A program made the position numbers and the translations under genes. Of a DNA stretch of 19,728 nt, positions 1 through 7,478 are shown one piece after another (the stretch's first letter is position 1; each line of letters begins with the position of its first letter). The stretch spans positions 1-19,728 of the forward strand of contig CAJMBP010000026.1 in assembly GCA_905211675.1 (NCBI GenBank), given 5' to 3'. The notes beneath the pieces are model-generated. The model was not told where the DNA came from. It did not search any database and worked only from the letters and a program-made list of their open reading frames with translations. The DNA is from an uncultured Oscillospiraceae bacterium. Lineage in GTDB: Bacteria; Bacillota; Clostridia; Oscillospirales; Acutalibacteraceae.

Positions 1-51
1 CTTTATCAATTTTATTTTTTCAAGAGTGATTTGGTAAAAAGAGGTGTTTTT

Positions 52-1227
52 TTGTCGGCAGTAGGTATTATTGCAGAATTCAACCCACTTCATTCGGGTC
101 ATAAACACATAATTGACTATGCACATACGCTTGGTGACACGGTTGTGTGCGTTATAAGCGGCAACTTTGTGCAGCGCGGCGACGTAGCAATTATTTCAAA
201 ACAGCAACGTGCAAAATCAGCTTTGCTTTGCGGCGCCGATATTGTATGCGAAATGCCTGTTTTGTGGAGTATGTCAACCACCCAAAATTTCGCACTTGCA
301 GGCGTTTGGCAGCTTTATAATATGGGTTGTGAAAAAATAGTATTCGGCAGTGAAAGCGGCGATATTGCGGCGCTCAAAAAAGCGGCAGATGTGCTGTCGG
401 GCGACGGTTTTTTTACAATTGCCGCCGAAAAGGCAAAATCGGGTGTTACCTTTGCAGTAGCGCGCGAACAGGCGGCAGCCGAGCTTGGCGTTGATATTTC
501 GCTTTTGCAAAACGCCAACGATAACCTCGGTATTGAATACATTTCAGCCGCTAAAAAGCTTAATCTGCCTATTGAATTTCACTGCATAAAACGGCTTGGT
601 GCCATGCACGACAGCCGCGAAATTGCAGGCGGTTTTGTGTCGGCTTCACTTATCAGAGAAGAATTATTAAAGGGCAATATAGGCTATGTTGAACGCTTTA
701 TGCCGCGCGAGGTTCGCGGTATTATACAGCCCGAACACATTGCCGACATATCACGGTTTGAAAAGGCTGTTCTTTGCAGTTTGCGCACCAAAACACCGCA
801 GGAGCTTAAAAACTTGCCCGACATAAGCGAGGGGCTTGAAAACAAAATTTATTTTTCGGCGCGTGTTGCAACAAGCCTTGATGAGCTTTATAATATGATT
901 AAGACAAAGCGTTACACCATGGCTCGCATAAGGCGGCTTGTTCTGTCGGCGTTTTTAAATTTTGACGGTAAGTTTTTTATGCGAACACCGCCCTATGTCA
1001 GGCTGTTGGGCTTTAGCCCACAGGGTGCCGCCCATTTGAAAAAGCCGCAGGGCATAATACCCGTTATTACCCGCGCGTCACAGATTAAAGAGCTTGAAAA
1101 GGACTCTCGGCAGGTTTTTGAAACCGAATGCCGCGCTACCGATATATACGCGCTGAGTCTCGGAAAGCCGCTTGAATGCGGCACCGAACAAAAAATGAAA
1201 ATGCTTAAAACGGAGGAGCTATTATGA
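52..1227 (+). CDS. tmcAL: tRNA(Met) cytidine acetate ligase (TmcAL / YlbM family nucleotidyltransferase)
   Basis: TmcAL uses ATP and acetate to make N4-acetylcytidine at the wobble position (C34) of elongator tRNA-Met in the cytoplasm. The N-terminus carries the family nucleotidyltransferase signature, GIIAEFNPLHSGH at residues 5-17, including the HxGH nucleotide-binding motif. Further family landmarks are FGSES near residue 98, NLGIEYISA near residue 158 and GFVSASLIRE near residue 195. The protein is 391 aa, close to the roughly 400-415 aa usual for the family. The frame is open to a TTG at 31, but I prefer the TTG at 52: AGAGGTG at 40-46 lies just upstream at normal spacing, and homologues begin directly with the GIIAEYNP strand. 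The gene overlaps the next one by 4 bp (ATGA), so the two are probably translationally coupled. No promoter is visible in the short upstream sequence. Confidence 0.9.
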   Translation: MSAVGIIAEFNPLHSGHKHIIDYAHTLGDTVVCVISGNFVQRGDVAIISKQQRAKSALLCGADIVCEMPVLWSMSTTQNFALAGVWQLYNMGCEKIVFGSESGDIAALKKAADVLSGDGFFTIAAEKAKSGVTFAVAREQAAAELGVDISLLQNANDNLGIEYISAAKKLNLPIEFHCIKRLGAMHDSREIAGGFVSASLIREELLKGNIGYVERFMPREVRGIIQPEHIADISRFEKAVLCSLRTKTPQELKNLPDISEGLENKIYFSARVATSLDELYNMIKTKRYTMARIRRLVLSAFLNFDGKFFMRTPPYVRLLGFSPQGAAHLKKPQGIIPVITRASQIKELEKDSRQVFETECRATDIYALSLGKPLECGTEQKMKMLKTEELL

Positions 1228-2153
1228 TTAAAACCGAAATTAAAAATTACCTGAACTACGGCAGGGTGCTGTCAATAAACAACGGCGTTATCGAGGTGTA
1301 TGTAACGGTAGATGTGGGTCCGCGTATTATACGCTTCGGCTTTACGGGCGGTCAAAACATTATGTGCGACAACCGAGCCGCAGGCGACCCGAAGAACGAT
1401 GCCGAATTTGAAAGTTTTTTCGGCAAGGGCAAAAAATGGGAGATTTTAGGCGGCCACCGTATATGGTGCTCGCCCGAAAGCTACCCCGAAACATACTACC
1501 CCGACCTTGACCCCGTAAAATATGAAATCACCGCCGACGGCGCAATATTTACCCCTGCGCCCGAGCGCGAAAACGGCGTGCAAAAGCAACTGTGCGTAAG
1601 GTTAGACCCCGACGACGCGAATATGCAGGTGACTATGCGCGTTACAAATATTTCGGGCGCGGCAAAAGAATTTGCCGTTTGGGGACTTACGGTATCAGCC
1701 GCAGGCGGCACGCTTATTATTCCTATGAACGATAACGACACAGGGCTGCTTGCTAACCGCAATATATCGGTTTGGTCGTACACAAATCTTGCCGACAGCC
1801 GTTTGCGCTTTGGTGAGCGTTATGTAACCGTTAAGCAAGACACAGGCATTAACCGCTCTTTAAAATTGGGCTTCGACCTTAATCAAGCCGAGGCGTATTA
1901 TTGCCTTGGTGACGATATTTTCCGTAAAACCTACGAAACCTACCACCCGCACGAAAAATACCCCGACAATAACTGTAGCTTTGAAACCTACACCTGCGCC
2001 ACATTTTTAGAGAACGAGTCACTAAGCCCGCTTAAAAAAGTGCCCGCCGGCGAAACACTGTCGCTTACAGAGCATTGGTCACTGCACAAAAAACCCTGTG
2101 AAGTAGATTTTAACAGCGACGAATCAATCGACGAAATGCTTAATAAATTATAA
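1224..2153 (+). CDS. Conserved galactose-mutarotase-like protein of unknown substrate
   Basis: This 309-aa protein has no signal peptide or membrane segment and should be cytoplasmic. It resembles a widespread family with the beta-sandwich fold of aldose 1-epimerases. Family-like signatures are VDVGPRIIRFGF at residues 29-40 and GGHRIWCSPES at 76-86, whose His and Arg are candidate sugar-contacting residues, followed by a tyrosine-rich YPETYYPD. The middle is beta-rich with alternating hydrophobic residues. A strong GGAGGAG (1212-1218) lies inside the end of tmcAL, and the ATG overlaps the tmcAL stop, so the two are expected to be co-translated. What a sugar-fold protein does beside a tRNA-modification enzyme is not clear from sequence. 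Family assignment is from recalled motifs; the substrate is unknown. Confidence 0.72.
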   Translation: MIKTEIKNYLNYGRVLSINNGVIEVYVTVDVGPRIIRFGFTGGQNIMCDNRAAGDPKNDAEFESFFGKGKKWEILGGHRIWCSPESYPETYYPDLDPVKYEITADGAIFTPAPERENGVQKQLCVRLDPDDANMQVTMRVTNISGAAKEFAVWGLTVSAAGGTLIIPMNDNDTGLLANRNISVWSYTNLADSRLRFGERYVTVKQDTGINRSLKLGFDLNQAEAYYCLGDDIFRKTYETYHPHEKYPDNNCSFETYTCATFLENESLSPLKKVPAGETLSLTEHWSLHKKPCEVDFNSDESIDEMLNKL

Positions 2154-2177
2154 TATATAAAGTAATATCTAAAATCC

Positions 2178-2211
2178 CACAAGCCGTTGCATAGTTCTGC
2201 AACGGCTTGTG
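2178..2211. terminator. Intrinsic terminator after the tmcAL operon
   Basis: A perfect 14-bp stem (2178-2191 with 2198-2211) encloses a 6-nt loop, TAGTTC. On the + strand it is followed by TTTTAAATAA, 25 bases after the stop of the mutarotase-like gene. The - strand side reads GGATTTT, so it could also stop transcripts coming from the convergent 198-aa gene that ends at 2242. Confidence 0.88.
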
Positions 2212-2241
2212 TTTTAAATAAATGAGATAATTTAACAGTTT

Positions 2242-2838
2242 TTAGCGTTGTGACCAAAGAAATAAATCAAATTTTCTTTTTCGGTTTTCAACGGTTATTT
2301 CAGCCTTTTCCAAAACATCATCAACAGCATCGTTAAATGCTTTATAGTCGCCTTTTTTATACCAATCGTCAAGTTGTGTTCCCGTCAGTTTAACACCTAA
2401 TATCTTTGCATACTTTGGTAAATATTTTCGCACCGACGAATCGTAAATGCTGTAATCGTCTTTGCCGTAAACCACACTGTTATGTAAGCAACAATATTTT
2501 GTTGCAAATGAAAACATCCTTTTTTTGAAACCGCGATATATTTCGGGTACAACTGTAGGGTCGCCATTTTTCACACGCTCATCAAAATCGGGTATAGTGC
2601 GTATATTTTCAACTATTTCAGTTAAAAACTCTAACTTTTTATAATTGAATATTTGTGTTGCATAAAGTTTGTCAAGCATTAACACCTTTGCCGCAATTTG
2701 ATACGGCTCATTATTTTCAGGAAACTGCTTTAACAATTCGTGTAGCATTGGCTCGGTTTGTTTGTAAATTTTATCATTTACCGCTTTTTCAGCCTGCTCG
2801 GTTATTTTTTCGTTTTTTATTTCTAATAATTTTTCCAT
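2242..2838 (-). CDS. Uncharacterised 198-aa protein
   Basis: I do not recognise a characterised function. The protein is soluble-looking, charged and predicted largely helical, with no signal peptide or membrane segment. The N-terminal half (residues 1-100) is Lys/Glu-rich helix. The most distinctive stretch is at residues 109-141, FSFATKYCCLHN followed by YSIYDSSVRKYLP. This is an aromatic, His/Cys and Asp-containing pattern that I associate with a family of bacterial conserved hypothetical proteins, not with a known enzyme. The ATG is preceded by AAGGGGAAA (2844-2852). It lies 68 bp downstream of the collagen-like gene on the same strand, with no clear terminator between, so co-transcription is possible. 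The sequence is more AT-rich than the housekeeping genes around it, consistent with an accessory gene. Confidence 0.7.
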   Translation of the reverse strand: MEKLLEIKNEKITEQAEKAVNDKIYKQTEPMLHELLKQFPENNEPYQIAAKVLMLDKLYATQIFNYKKLEFLTEIVENIRTIPDFDERVKNGDPTVVPEIYRGFKKRMFSFATKYCCLHNSVVYGKDDYSIYDSSVRKYLPKYAKILGVKLTGTQLDDWYKKGDYKAFNDAVDDVLEKAEITVENRKRKFDLFLWSQR

Positions 2839-2906
2839 TTGATTTTCCCCTTTTTTAGTCTTTCGACAAGATGATCTAATCTATATTATTGTATTTTTAA
2901 TTTATT

Positions 2907-5900
2907 TTACGATATTCTTGTCCAATTAAAATCACCATACCTTTGGTTTCTTATATACCCACCTGAAACTTCTATCCATTCTTCTGTATGACTAAAAAAA
3001 GCCTGTGCATTTGAACTTGATATAGTTTTTTGTGATATACTAATATTATTAACATAACCGTGAGATGAGTCAGTATCACGATAAGAATATTTTGTATAGT
3101 TGCCTTTGTTAGATGGCGAGTTCCATTTTGTTGAGTTTTCCGCATTCCAGTTAATAACCGAAACACCGGTCATTGCGTATGAACCTATTGAGGACAACTC
3201 ATCCACGTTAATTGTCAAAGTTAAATTTTTACAACGGGAAAAGCACTCTGTTTTTATAGTTGTACATGTGTTTGGAACTGTAAACTCTGTTAAACTTGTA
3301 CAATTACTAAATGCTGACTCTCCTATCTCAATAAGTGCCGATGGTGAAGAACAGTTTGTTAAAGCATTACATTCTTCAAATGCCGAATTTCCTATTTTTG
3401 TTACTGTATTTGGGATTGTTATTGTTTTTAATGTATCTATATTAGCAAATGCACTATCCTCAATAACCGTCACATTACGACCTTTGTATGTTGCAGGAAT
3501 TACAACATTGTCATAAAACTTAATATCTCTTCCGGCTTTTACACTGTAAGTGCCGTTATCTAATGAAGTGTATACCAAAATTTCATCAGATTTTATGTCG
3601 GCTATATCACTCAAATCGTGAGTTTCGGTAGTATTATCGCTGTAATAAATGACAAGATTTGTACCGGAAATTTCAGTTTTGACTATACCGCGACCTGCGG
3701 CACCTGTATCGCCCTTGTCGCCTTTTTCACCCTTTTCACCTTGAACACCCTGCGCGCCGGTGTCGCCCTTATCGCCCTTGTCACCCTTAACGGTGCCGAG
3801 GTTTTGGGCGGTGATTTCATTGGTTTTGCGCACATAAAGATTGCCGTCTTGAATATATGTTTCGGCAATACCTACGCCGTCGGTGCCGTTTGCGCCCTTA
3901 ACATTGCCAAGGTCAACTACAGCGCCTGTTGTAAAGGTGATAACAAGCTTTCCATCGGCGGTAAGCGTTACATTTGAAATGCCTACGCCGTCGGCGCCGT
4001 CAATACCGTCGGTGCCGTTTGCACCTGCGGCACCCGTGTCACCTTTATCGCCCTTGTCGCCTTTTTCACCTTGTATTCCTTGAATACCCTGTATGCCTTG
4101 TTCGCCTTTATCACCCTTTTCGCCCTTAACATTGCCGAGGTTTATAACGGTTGTATCAGAAAGGGTAATAACAAGCTCGTTACTGTCAAGCGCTACGCTT
4201 GCTATGCCTACGCCGTCAGCACCTGCGGCACCGGTTTCGCCCTTGTCGCCTTTTTCGCCCTTTTCGCCTTTTTCACCTTGTATTCCCTGAATACCCTGTA
4301 TGCCTTTCTCACCTTTGTCGCCTTTGTCGCCTTGAACACCCTGCTCACCCTTAAGACTTGCAAGCCATTCGGCTTCGGTGCCGACAAAACCGTTGTTTAC
4401 AGCTATTTTATAAGCCGAATCACCGTTTGTACCGTTTACACCCGCAGCTTTAATGCCTGTGTCGATGTCGCCTATTTGCCAATTACCTACTGTATTTATA
4501 TAGGGTGTTAAACCGTCTGCACCGTCAGTTCCGTCTTGACCGTCGGTGCCATTTACACCTGCGGCTTTAACGCCTGTGTCGGTGTCGCCAATCTGCCAAT
4601 TACCGACTGCATTTATATAGGGTGTTAAACCGTCAACGCCATTTATACCGTTAGTGCCGTCATCACCTACAACCTTGCCAAGATTTACCGAGTTACCGTC
4701 GGTGTAGGTTATAACTAATTCGCCATATCCGTTTATAGAGGTTGACTGCACGCCGACACCGTCTTGTCCGTCAATACCGTCGGCACCATTAGCGCCGTCA
4801 GTGCCGTTTACACCGTCAGTACCCACAACTTTGCCGAGATTTACCGAATTGCCGTCGGTGTAGGTTATAACCAATTCGCCATATCCGTTTATAGAGGTTG
4901 ACTGCACGCCGACACCGTCTTGACCGTCAATACCGTCGGCACCATTAGCGCCGTCAGTGCCGTTTACACCGTCGATGCCGTTTCTGCCGTCTTGACCGTC
5001 GGCACCCTTAATGTTGCCAAGGTCAAGTGTGGTTCCGTTTGTAAGGGTTATCTTTAAATTGCCGCTGTCTATAATAACGGTTTCAATGCCGACACCGTCA
5101 GTGCCGTCTTGACCGTCGGCGCCGTTTGCACCTGCGGCGCCTGTTTCACCCTTTTCGCCCTTTTCACCTTGAATACCTTGAATACCTTGTATGCCTTGCT
5201 CACCCTTGTCGCCTTTATCTCCCTTATCACCCTTTGCGCCTATCACAACGCCAAGATTTGATATTGTATTATCCGAAAGGGTAATTACAAGCTCGCCGTT
5301 TGAGTTGATTTCGGTTCTTGTAACGCTGATACCGTCTTGACCGTCGGCGCCGTCAACACCGTCGGAACCTGCGGCGCCTGTAGCGCCTGTGTCACCTTTA
5401 TCACCCTTTTCACCTTGAACACCTTGTATGCCTTGCTCTCCTTGCTCGCCTTTGTCACCCTTATCGCCTTTATCACCTTTATCACCTTTAGCGCCTATAA
5501 CATTACCTACATTGTCACGCTGTCCGTTTGAATAGGTAAGCACAAGCTCGCCGTCGGTGTTTATCTGTGCGGCTGTAACGCTGATACCGTCAGTTCCGTC
5601 AATGCCGTTTATACCGTCAACACCGTTGGCGCCTGTGGCACCCGTTTCACCCTTATCGCCTTTATCGCCCTTTTCACCTTGAACACCTTGTATGCCTTGC
5701 TCACCTTGATCGCCTTTGTCGCCCTTATCACCCTTTGCGCCTACCACAACGCCAAGGTTTGATACTGTATTGTCTGAAAGGGTGATTACCAGTTCACCGT
5801 TTGAATTGATTGCGCTGTTTATAACGCTTACACCGTCAGCACCGTCTTGACCGTCGGCACCTGCGGCACCTGTTTCACCCTTGTCGCCCTTTTCGCCCTG

Positions 5901-6626
5901 TATTCCTTGAATACCCTGTATGCCTTGCTCGCCCTTTTCGCCGTCAGAGCCGATTACTACGCCCAAGTTTGCGCGCTGTCCGTTAGAATATGTAATTACA
6001 AGCTCGCCGTCTGTATTTATTTCAGAATTTGTAACGCTTATACCGTCGGTACCGTTCATACCGACAACCTTATCCAAATTAACAGATTCACCGTTTGAAA
6101 AAACAATAACAAGTTCGCCGTCACCGTTTATGGTTGCCTCTGTTATGCCAATACCGTCTTGACCATCGATACCGTCCTTGCCGTCTTGTCCGTCTTTACC
6201 GTTTGTACCGTCTTTTCCGTCAGCGCCTACGGCTGTGCCGAGATTAAGCCTTGTTCCGTCGGAAAGAGAAAGCACTAACTGACCGTCTGCGTTAAACGCG
6301 GCGGTCTTTATTCCGACACCGTCTTTAGCGGAGGTCGCTTTAAGCGAACCTGCCCAATCGCTTTCACTGCCCGAATAGCCGTTTTCTAACGCTATTTCAT
6401 AAGCAGACTTGCCTTTGAGCGAGCCCAGCCACTCTTGCACCGTGCCTTCATAGCCGTACTGAACGGCTATCTCATAGGCAGAAAGCCCGTCTTTAACGGT
6501 TGTGGATGCCGATATACTGCCCCGCCGATCATATATTATAACCGCGCTTCCGATTGATATTGCAAATACCAATACTATCGCGGTGATTATGCCGAGCGCC
6601 TTTTTAAATGTGCTTTTCTTTTCCAT
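2907..6626 (-). CDS. Membrane-anchored collagen-like surface protein with C-terminal BspA-type leucine-rich repeats
   Basis: This 1239-aa protein is probably an extracellular adhesin or matrix protein. An N-terminal hydrophobic segment (about residues 10-31) follows a lysine-rich start, with no clear signal-peptidase site, so it may be a signal anchor. Next come two 'SAYEIA..G..G...EWLGSLK' modules (about residues 46-95). A long region follows in which Gly-X-Y tracts alternate with about thirteen ~31-residue beta modules of the pattern G(I/V)..(.)..I...GELVITYS(N/D)G....LG.V.G. Two TPYIN..GNWQIGD.DTG modules and a third SAYKIA..EWLASLKG module interrupt it around residues 670-755. From about residue 1020 there are BspA/LRR_5-type repeats (V.VIEDSAF..IDTLKTITIPNTV) and then a unique C-terminal tail. 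There is no LPXTG motif. I chose the ATG at 6626 because GGAGGA lies 7 nt upstream; the in-frame ATG at 6641 overlaps that Shine-Dalgarno sequence. Confidence 0.88.
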   Translation of the reverse strand: MEKKSTFKKALGIITAIVLVFAISIGSAVIIYDRRGSISASTTVKDGLSAYEIAVQYGYEGTVQEWLGSLKGKSAYEIALENGYSGSESDWAGSLKATSAKDGVGIKTAAFNADGQLVLSLSDGTRLNLGTAVGADGKDGTNGKDGQDGKDGIDGQDGIGITEATINGDGELVIVFSNGESVNLDKVVGMNGTDGISVTNSEINTDGELVITYSNGQRANLGVVIGSDGEKGEQGIQGIQGIQGEKGDKGETGAAGADGQDGADGVSVINSAINSNGELVITLSDNTVSNLGVVVGAKGDKGDKGDQGEQGIQGVQGEKGDKGDKGETGATGANGVDGINGIDGTDGISVTAAQINTDGELVLTYSNGQRDNVGNVIGAKGDKGDKGDKGDKGEQGEQGIQGVQGEKGDKGDTGATGAAGSDGVDGADGQDGISVTRTEINSNGELVITLSDNTISNLGVVIGAKGDKGDKGDKGEQGIQGIQGIQGEKGEKGETGAAGANGADGQDGTDGVGIETVIIDSGNLKITLTNGTTLDLGNIKGADGQDGRNGIDGVNGTDGANGADGIDGQDGVGVQSTSINGYGELVITYTDGNSVNLGKVVGTDGVNGTDGANGADGIDGQDGVGVQSTSINGYGELVITYTDGNSVNLGKVVGDDGTNGINGVDGLTPYINAVGNWQIGDTDTGVKAAGVNGTDGQDGTDGADGLTPYINTVGNWQIGDIDTGIKAAGVNGTNGDSAYKIAVNNGFVGTEAEWLASLKGEQGVQGDKGDKGEKGIQGIQGIQGEKGEKGEKGDKGETGAAGADGVGIASVALDSNELVITLSDTTVINLGNVKGEKGDKGEQGIQGIQGIQGEKGDKGDKGDTGAAGANGTDGIDGADGVGISNVTLTADGKLVITFTTGAVVDLGNVKGANGTDGVGIAETYIQDGNLYVRKTNEITAQNLGTVKGDKGDKGDTGAQGVQGEKGEKGDKGDTGAAGRGIVKTEISGTNLVIYYSDNTTETHDLSDIADIKSDEILVYTSLDNGTYSVKAGRDIKFYDNVVIPATYKGRNVTVIEDSAFANIDTLKTITIPNTVTKIGNSAFEECNALTNCSSPSALIEIGESAFSNCTSLTEFTVPNTCTTIKTECFSRCKNLTLTINVDELSSIGSYAMTGVSVINWNAENSTKWNSPSNKGNYTKYSYRDTDSSHGYVNNISISQKTISSSNAQAFFSHTEEWIEVSGGYIRNQRYGDFNWTRIS
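4665..4976 (-). repeat. Tandem 156-bp duplication inside the collagen-like gene
   Basis: Two adjacent 156-bp units (4665-4820 and 4821-4976) are nearly identical, differing at a handful of positions. They encode the same beta module plus Gly-X-Y segment (52 residues per unit). The differences I checked inside the beta module are all at third codon positions and silent. Looser repetition of Gly-X-Y and beta-module coding sequence runs through most of 3690-6320. Confidence 0.85.
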
Positions 6627-6670
6627 TTTTATATCCTCCATAAAAAATAAAATAAAGCCTGCCTAACAAA

Positions 6671-6691
6671 TTGTTGAACACTATTCACCAA
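6671..6691. promoter_or_regulatory. Operator-like dyad O1
   Basis: TTGTTGAA, a 5-nt spacer CACTA, then TTCACCAA form an 8-bp dyad with 7 of 8 positions paired. The first 18 bases recur inverted at 6726-6743 with 16 of 18 identical. O1 lies at or just downstream of the predicted transcription start of the collagen-like gene, in the intergenic region shared with the divergent XRE regulator. The adjacent regulator is the obvious candidate binder; this is inference. Confidence 0.6.
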
Positions 6692-6701
6692 TATTTATGA
6701 C

Positions 6702-6730
6702 ATTATAGCATAGAATAAATTAAATGTAAA
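6702..6730 (-). promoter_or_regulatory. Sigma-A-type promoter of the collagen-like gene
   Basis: Read on the - strand this is TTTACA (6725-6730), a 17-bp spacer, then a consensus TATAAT (6702-6707) preceded by TG one base before it (TGCTATAAT, an extended -10). Transcription should start near 6695, leaving a leader of about 70 nt before the ATG at 6626. It lies between the two operator-like repeats described separately. Confidence 0.8.
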
Positions 6731-6743
6731 TAGTATTCAACAA
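6723..6743. promoter_or_regulatory. Operator-like site O2, inverted copy of O1
   Basis: Read on the - strand, TTGTTGAATACTATTTAC (6743 to 6726) matches O1 at 16 of 18 positions. Its distal half overlaps the -35 box of the collagen-like gene promoter. Its own internal dyad is weaker than that of O1. The two sites are about 52 bp apart, centre to centre, so they bracket the promoter. Confidence 0.55.
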
Positions 6744-6759
6744 AAAATGAGGTGGTTTT

Positions 6760-7017
6760 CTGTTTAAGATTAAAGCCGCTGACGGCACAAACAACATTTG
6801 CGGGCGGCGAATTGCCGAAATACGCAAGAGTAAAAAGCTGTCACAACGAAAGCTGGCAGCAAAAATGCAGCTGCTTGGCTTTGATGTAGACCATTACTTT
6901 ATCCGTCGGGTCGAAAACGGTGAGAGGTTTGTGACCGACATTGATTTGGTGATTTTTGCGCGAACCCTTGATGTTTCTATTAACGATATACTGTCAGCGG
7001 AAGATGCAAAGCTATAA
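6760..7017 (+). CDS. Small XRE-family helix-turn-helix regulator with a CTG start
   Basis: This 85-aa DNA-binding protein begins MFKIKAADGTNNICG and continues with an HTH: GRRIAEIRKSKKLSQRKLAA (residues 15-34), then a segment containing FIRRVENGERFVTDIDLV (47-64) and LDVSINDIL (70-78). This matches the common short Clostridial XRE family that opens 'DG.NN.CG.RI..IR', and it covers that family's full length. The frame has no ATG before residue 36 and is closed by a TGA at 6748-6750. CTG at 6760, just after GAGGTGG (6749-6755), is therefore the best start. It runs divergently from the collagen-like gene across a shared control region and probably regulates that gene, itself or both. The stop is directly followed by a terminator. 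Confidence 0.8.
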   Translation: MFKIKAADGTNNICGRRIAEIRKSKKLSQRKLAAKMQLLGFDVDHYFIRRVENGERFVTDIDLVIFARTLDVSINDILSAEDAKL

Positions 7018-7023
7018 AAAAGC

Positions 7024-7059
7024 AAAAGGGCAGACTTGAAATTTCAAGTCTGCCCTTTT
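7024..7059. terminator. Bidirectional intrinsic terminator between the XRE gene and the Asp23 gene
   Basis: A perfect 36-nt palindrome (7024-7041 with 7042-7059) has A-tract and T-tract ends, so it gives a U-run in either direction. It is 6 nt after the XRE stop codon and 14 nt from the stop of the convergent Asp23/Gls24 gene, so it can serve both convergent transcripts. Confidence 0.92.
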
Positions 7060-7073
7060 TGGTTTTGTTAAAA

Positions 7074-7415
7074 TTATTCCGCTTCGGCAAAATCAAGGTC
7101 TTCGATATTGACATTAACCCTTGTTACGGCGGTGCCTGTCATTGTTTGAATTTTCTCTTTAACATTTTGCTGAACCGCCTCGGCAACATCACGCATTTTT
7201 GCGTTTGAATCTACACAAATGTAAACGCTTATATCAATGGCGCCGTTAACACTTTCAACCTTAACGCCCTTTACAACACTTTTGGTTTTAAGCGCGCCTT
7301 TAAGGTCGATTGCTTTTTTTGAAACACCCTTAACGCCCTCTATTTCACAAGCGGCAAGCTCTGCCATTTTTTCAAGCACTTCGGTGCTGACGGAAAGTTC
7401 GGTTTTGTTATCCAT
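7074..7415 (-). CDS. Asp23/Gls24 family envelope stress protein
   Basis: This 113-aa cytosolic Asp23/Gls24-type protein has the hallmark pattern of the family: VLEKMAELAACEIEGVKGV at residues 13-31, then DISVYICVD and MRDVAEAVQQNVKEKIQTMTG, ending VTRVNVNIEDLDF. Members are membrane-associated small proteins tied to envelope homeostasis. In many Firmicutes one member (YqhY in Bacillus) lies beside the spoIIIA/acc genes, as here. The frame is open upstream to 7442, but GGAGGA (7423-7428) sits 7 nt before the ATG at 7415, which I take as the start. It lies 87 bp downstream of spoIIIAH with its own apparent promoter, so expression need not be confined to sporulation. Confidence 0.88.
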   Translation of the reverse strand: MDNKTELSVSTEVLEKMAELAACEIEGVKGVSKKAIDLKGALKTKSVVKGVKVESVNGAIDISVYICVDSNAKMRDVAEAVQQNVKEKIQTMTGTAVTRVNVNIEDLDFAEAE

Positions 7416-7451
7416 TGCTTTTTCCTCCGTATATATAAACAAAATTCACCC

Positions 7452-7478
7452 TGTAATATTATTACAAAAATATTGTAA
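7452..7478. promoter_or_regulatory. Overlapping dyads at the Asp23 gene promoter
   Basis: TGTAATATTATTACA (7452-7466) is a perfect 7-bp dyad around one central base. It overlaps a second dyad, TTACAA-N5-TTGTAA (7462-7478), that covers the predicted -10 box. Their position at the -10 and transcription start suggests a repressor site; the regulator is unknown. AT-richness makes chance dyads possible. Confidence 0.4.

Noticed and set aside
3618..4511. Several + strand open frames opposite the Gly-X-Y coding repeats
   Set aside because: They are low-complexity Ala/Leu/Phe/Pro or Thr-rich translations of the antisense of collagen-like repeats. The - strand frame is continuous, has recognisable domains and a good ribosome binding site.
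3690..6320. CRISPR-like or satellite array
   Set aside because: The repeats are coding, in frame, variable in length and make Gly-X-Y triplets and beta modules; there are no uniform repeats with unique spacers.
6627..6641. Upstream in-frame ATG at 6641 as start of the collagen-like gene
   Set aside because: That ATG overlaps the GGAGGA ribosome binding site that serves the ATG at 6626 with 7-nt spacing.
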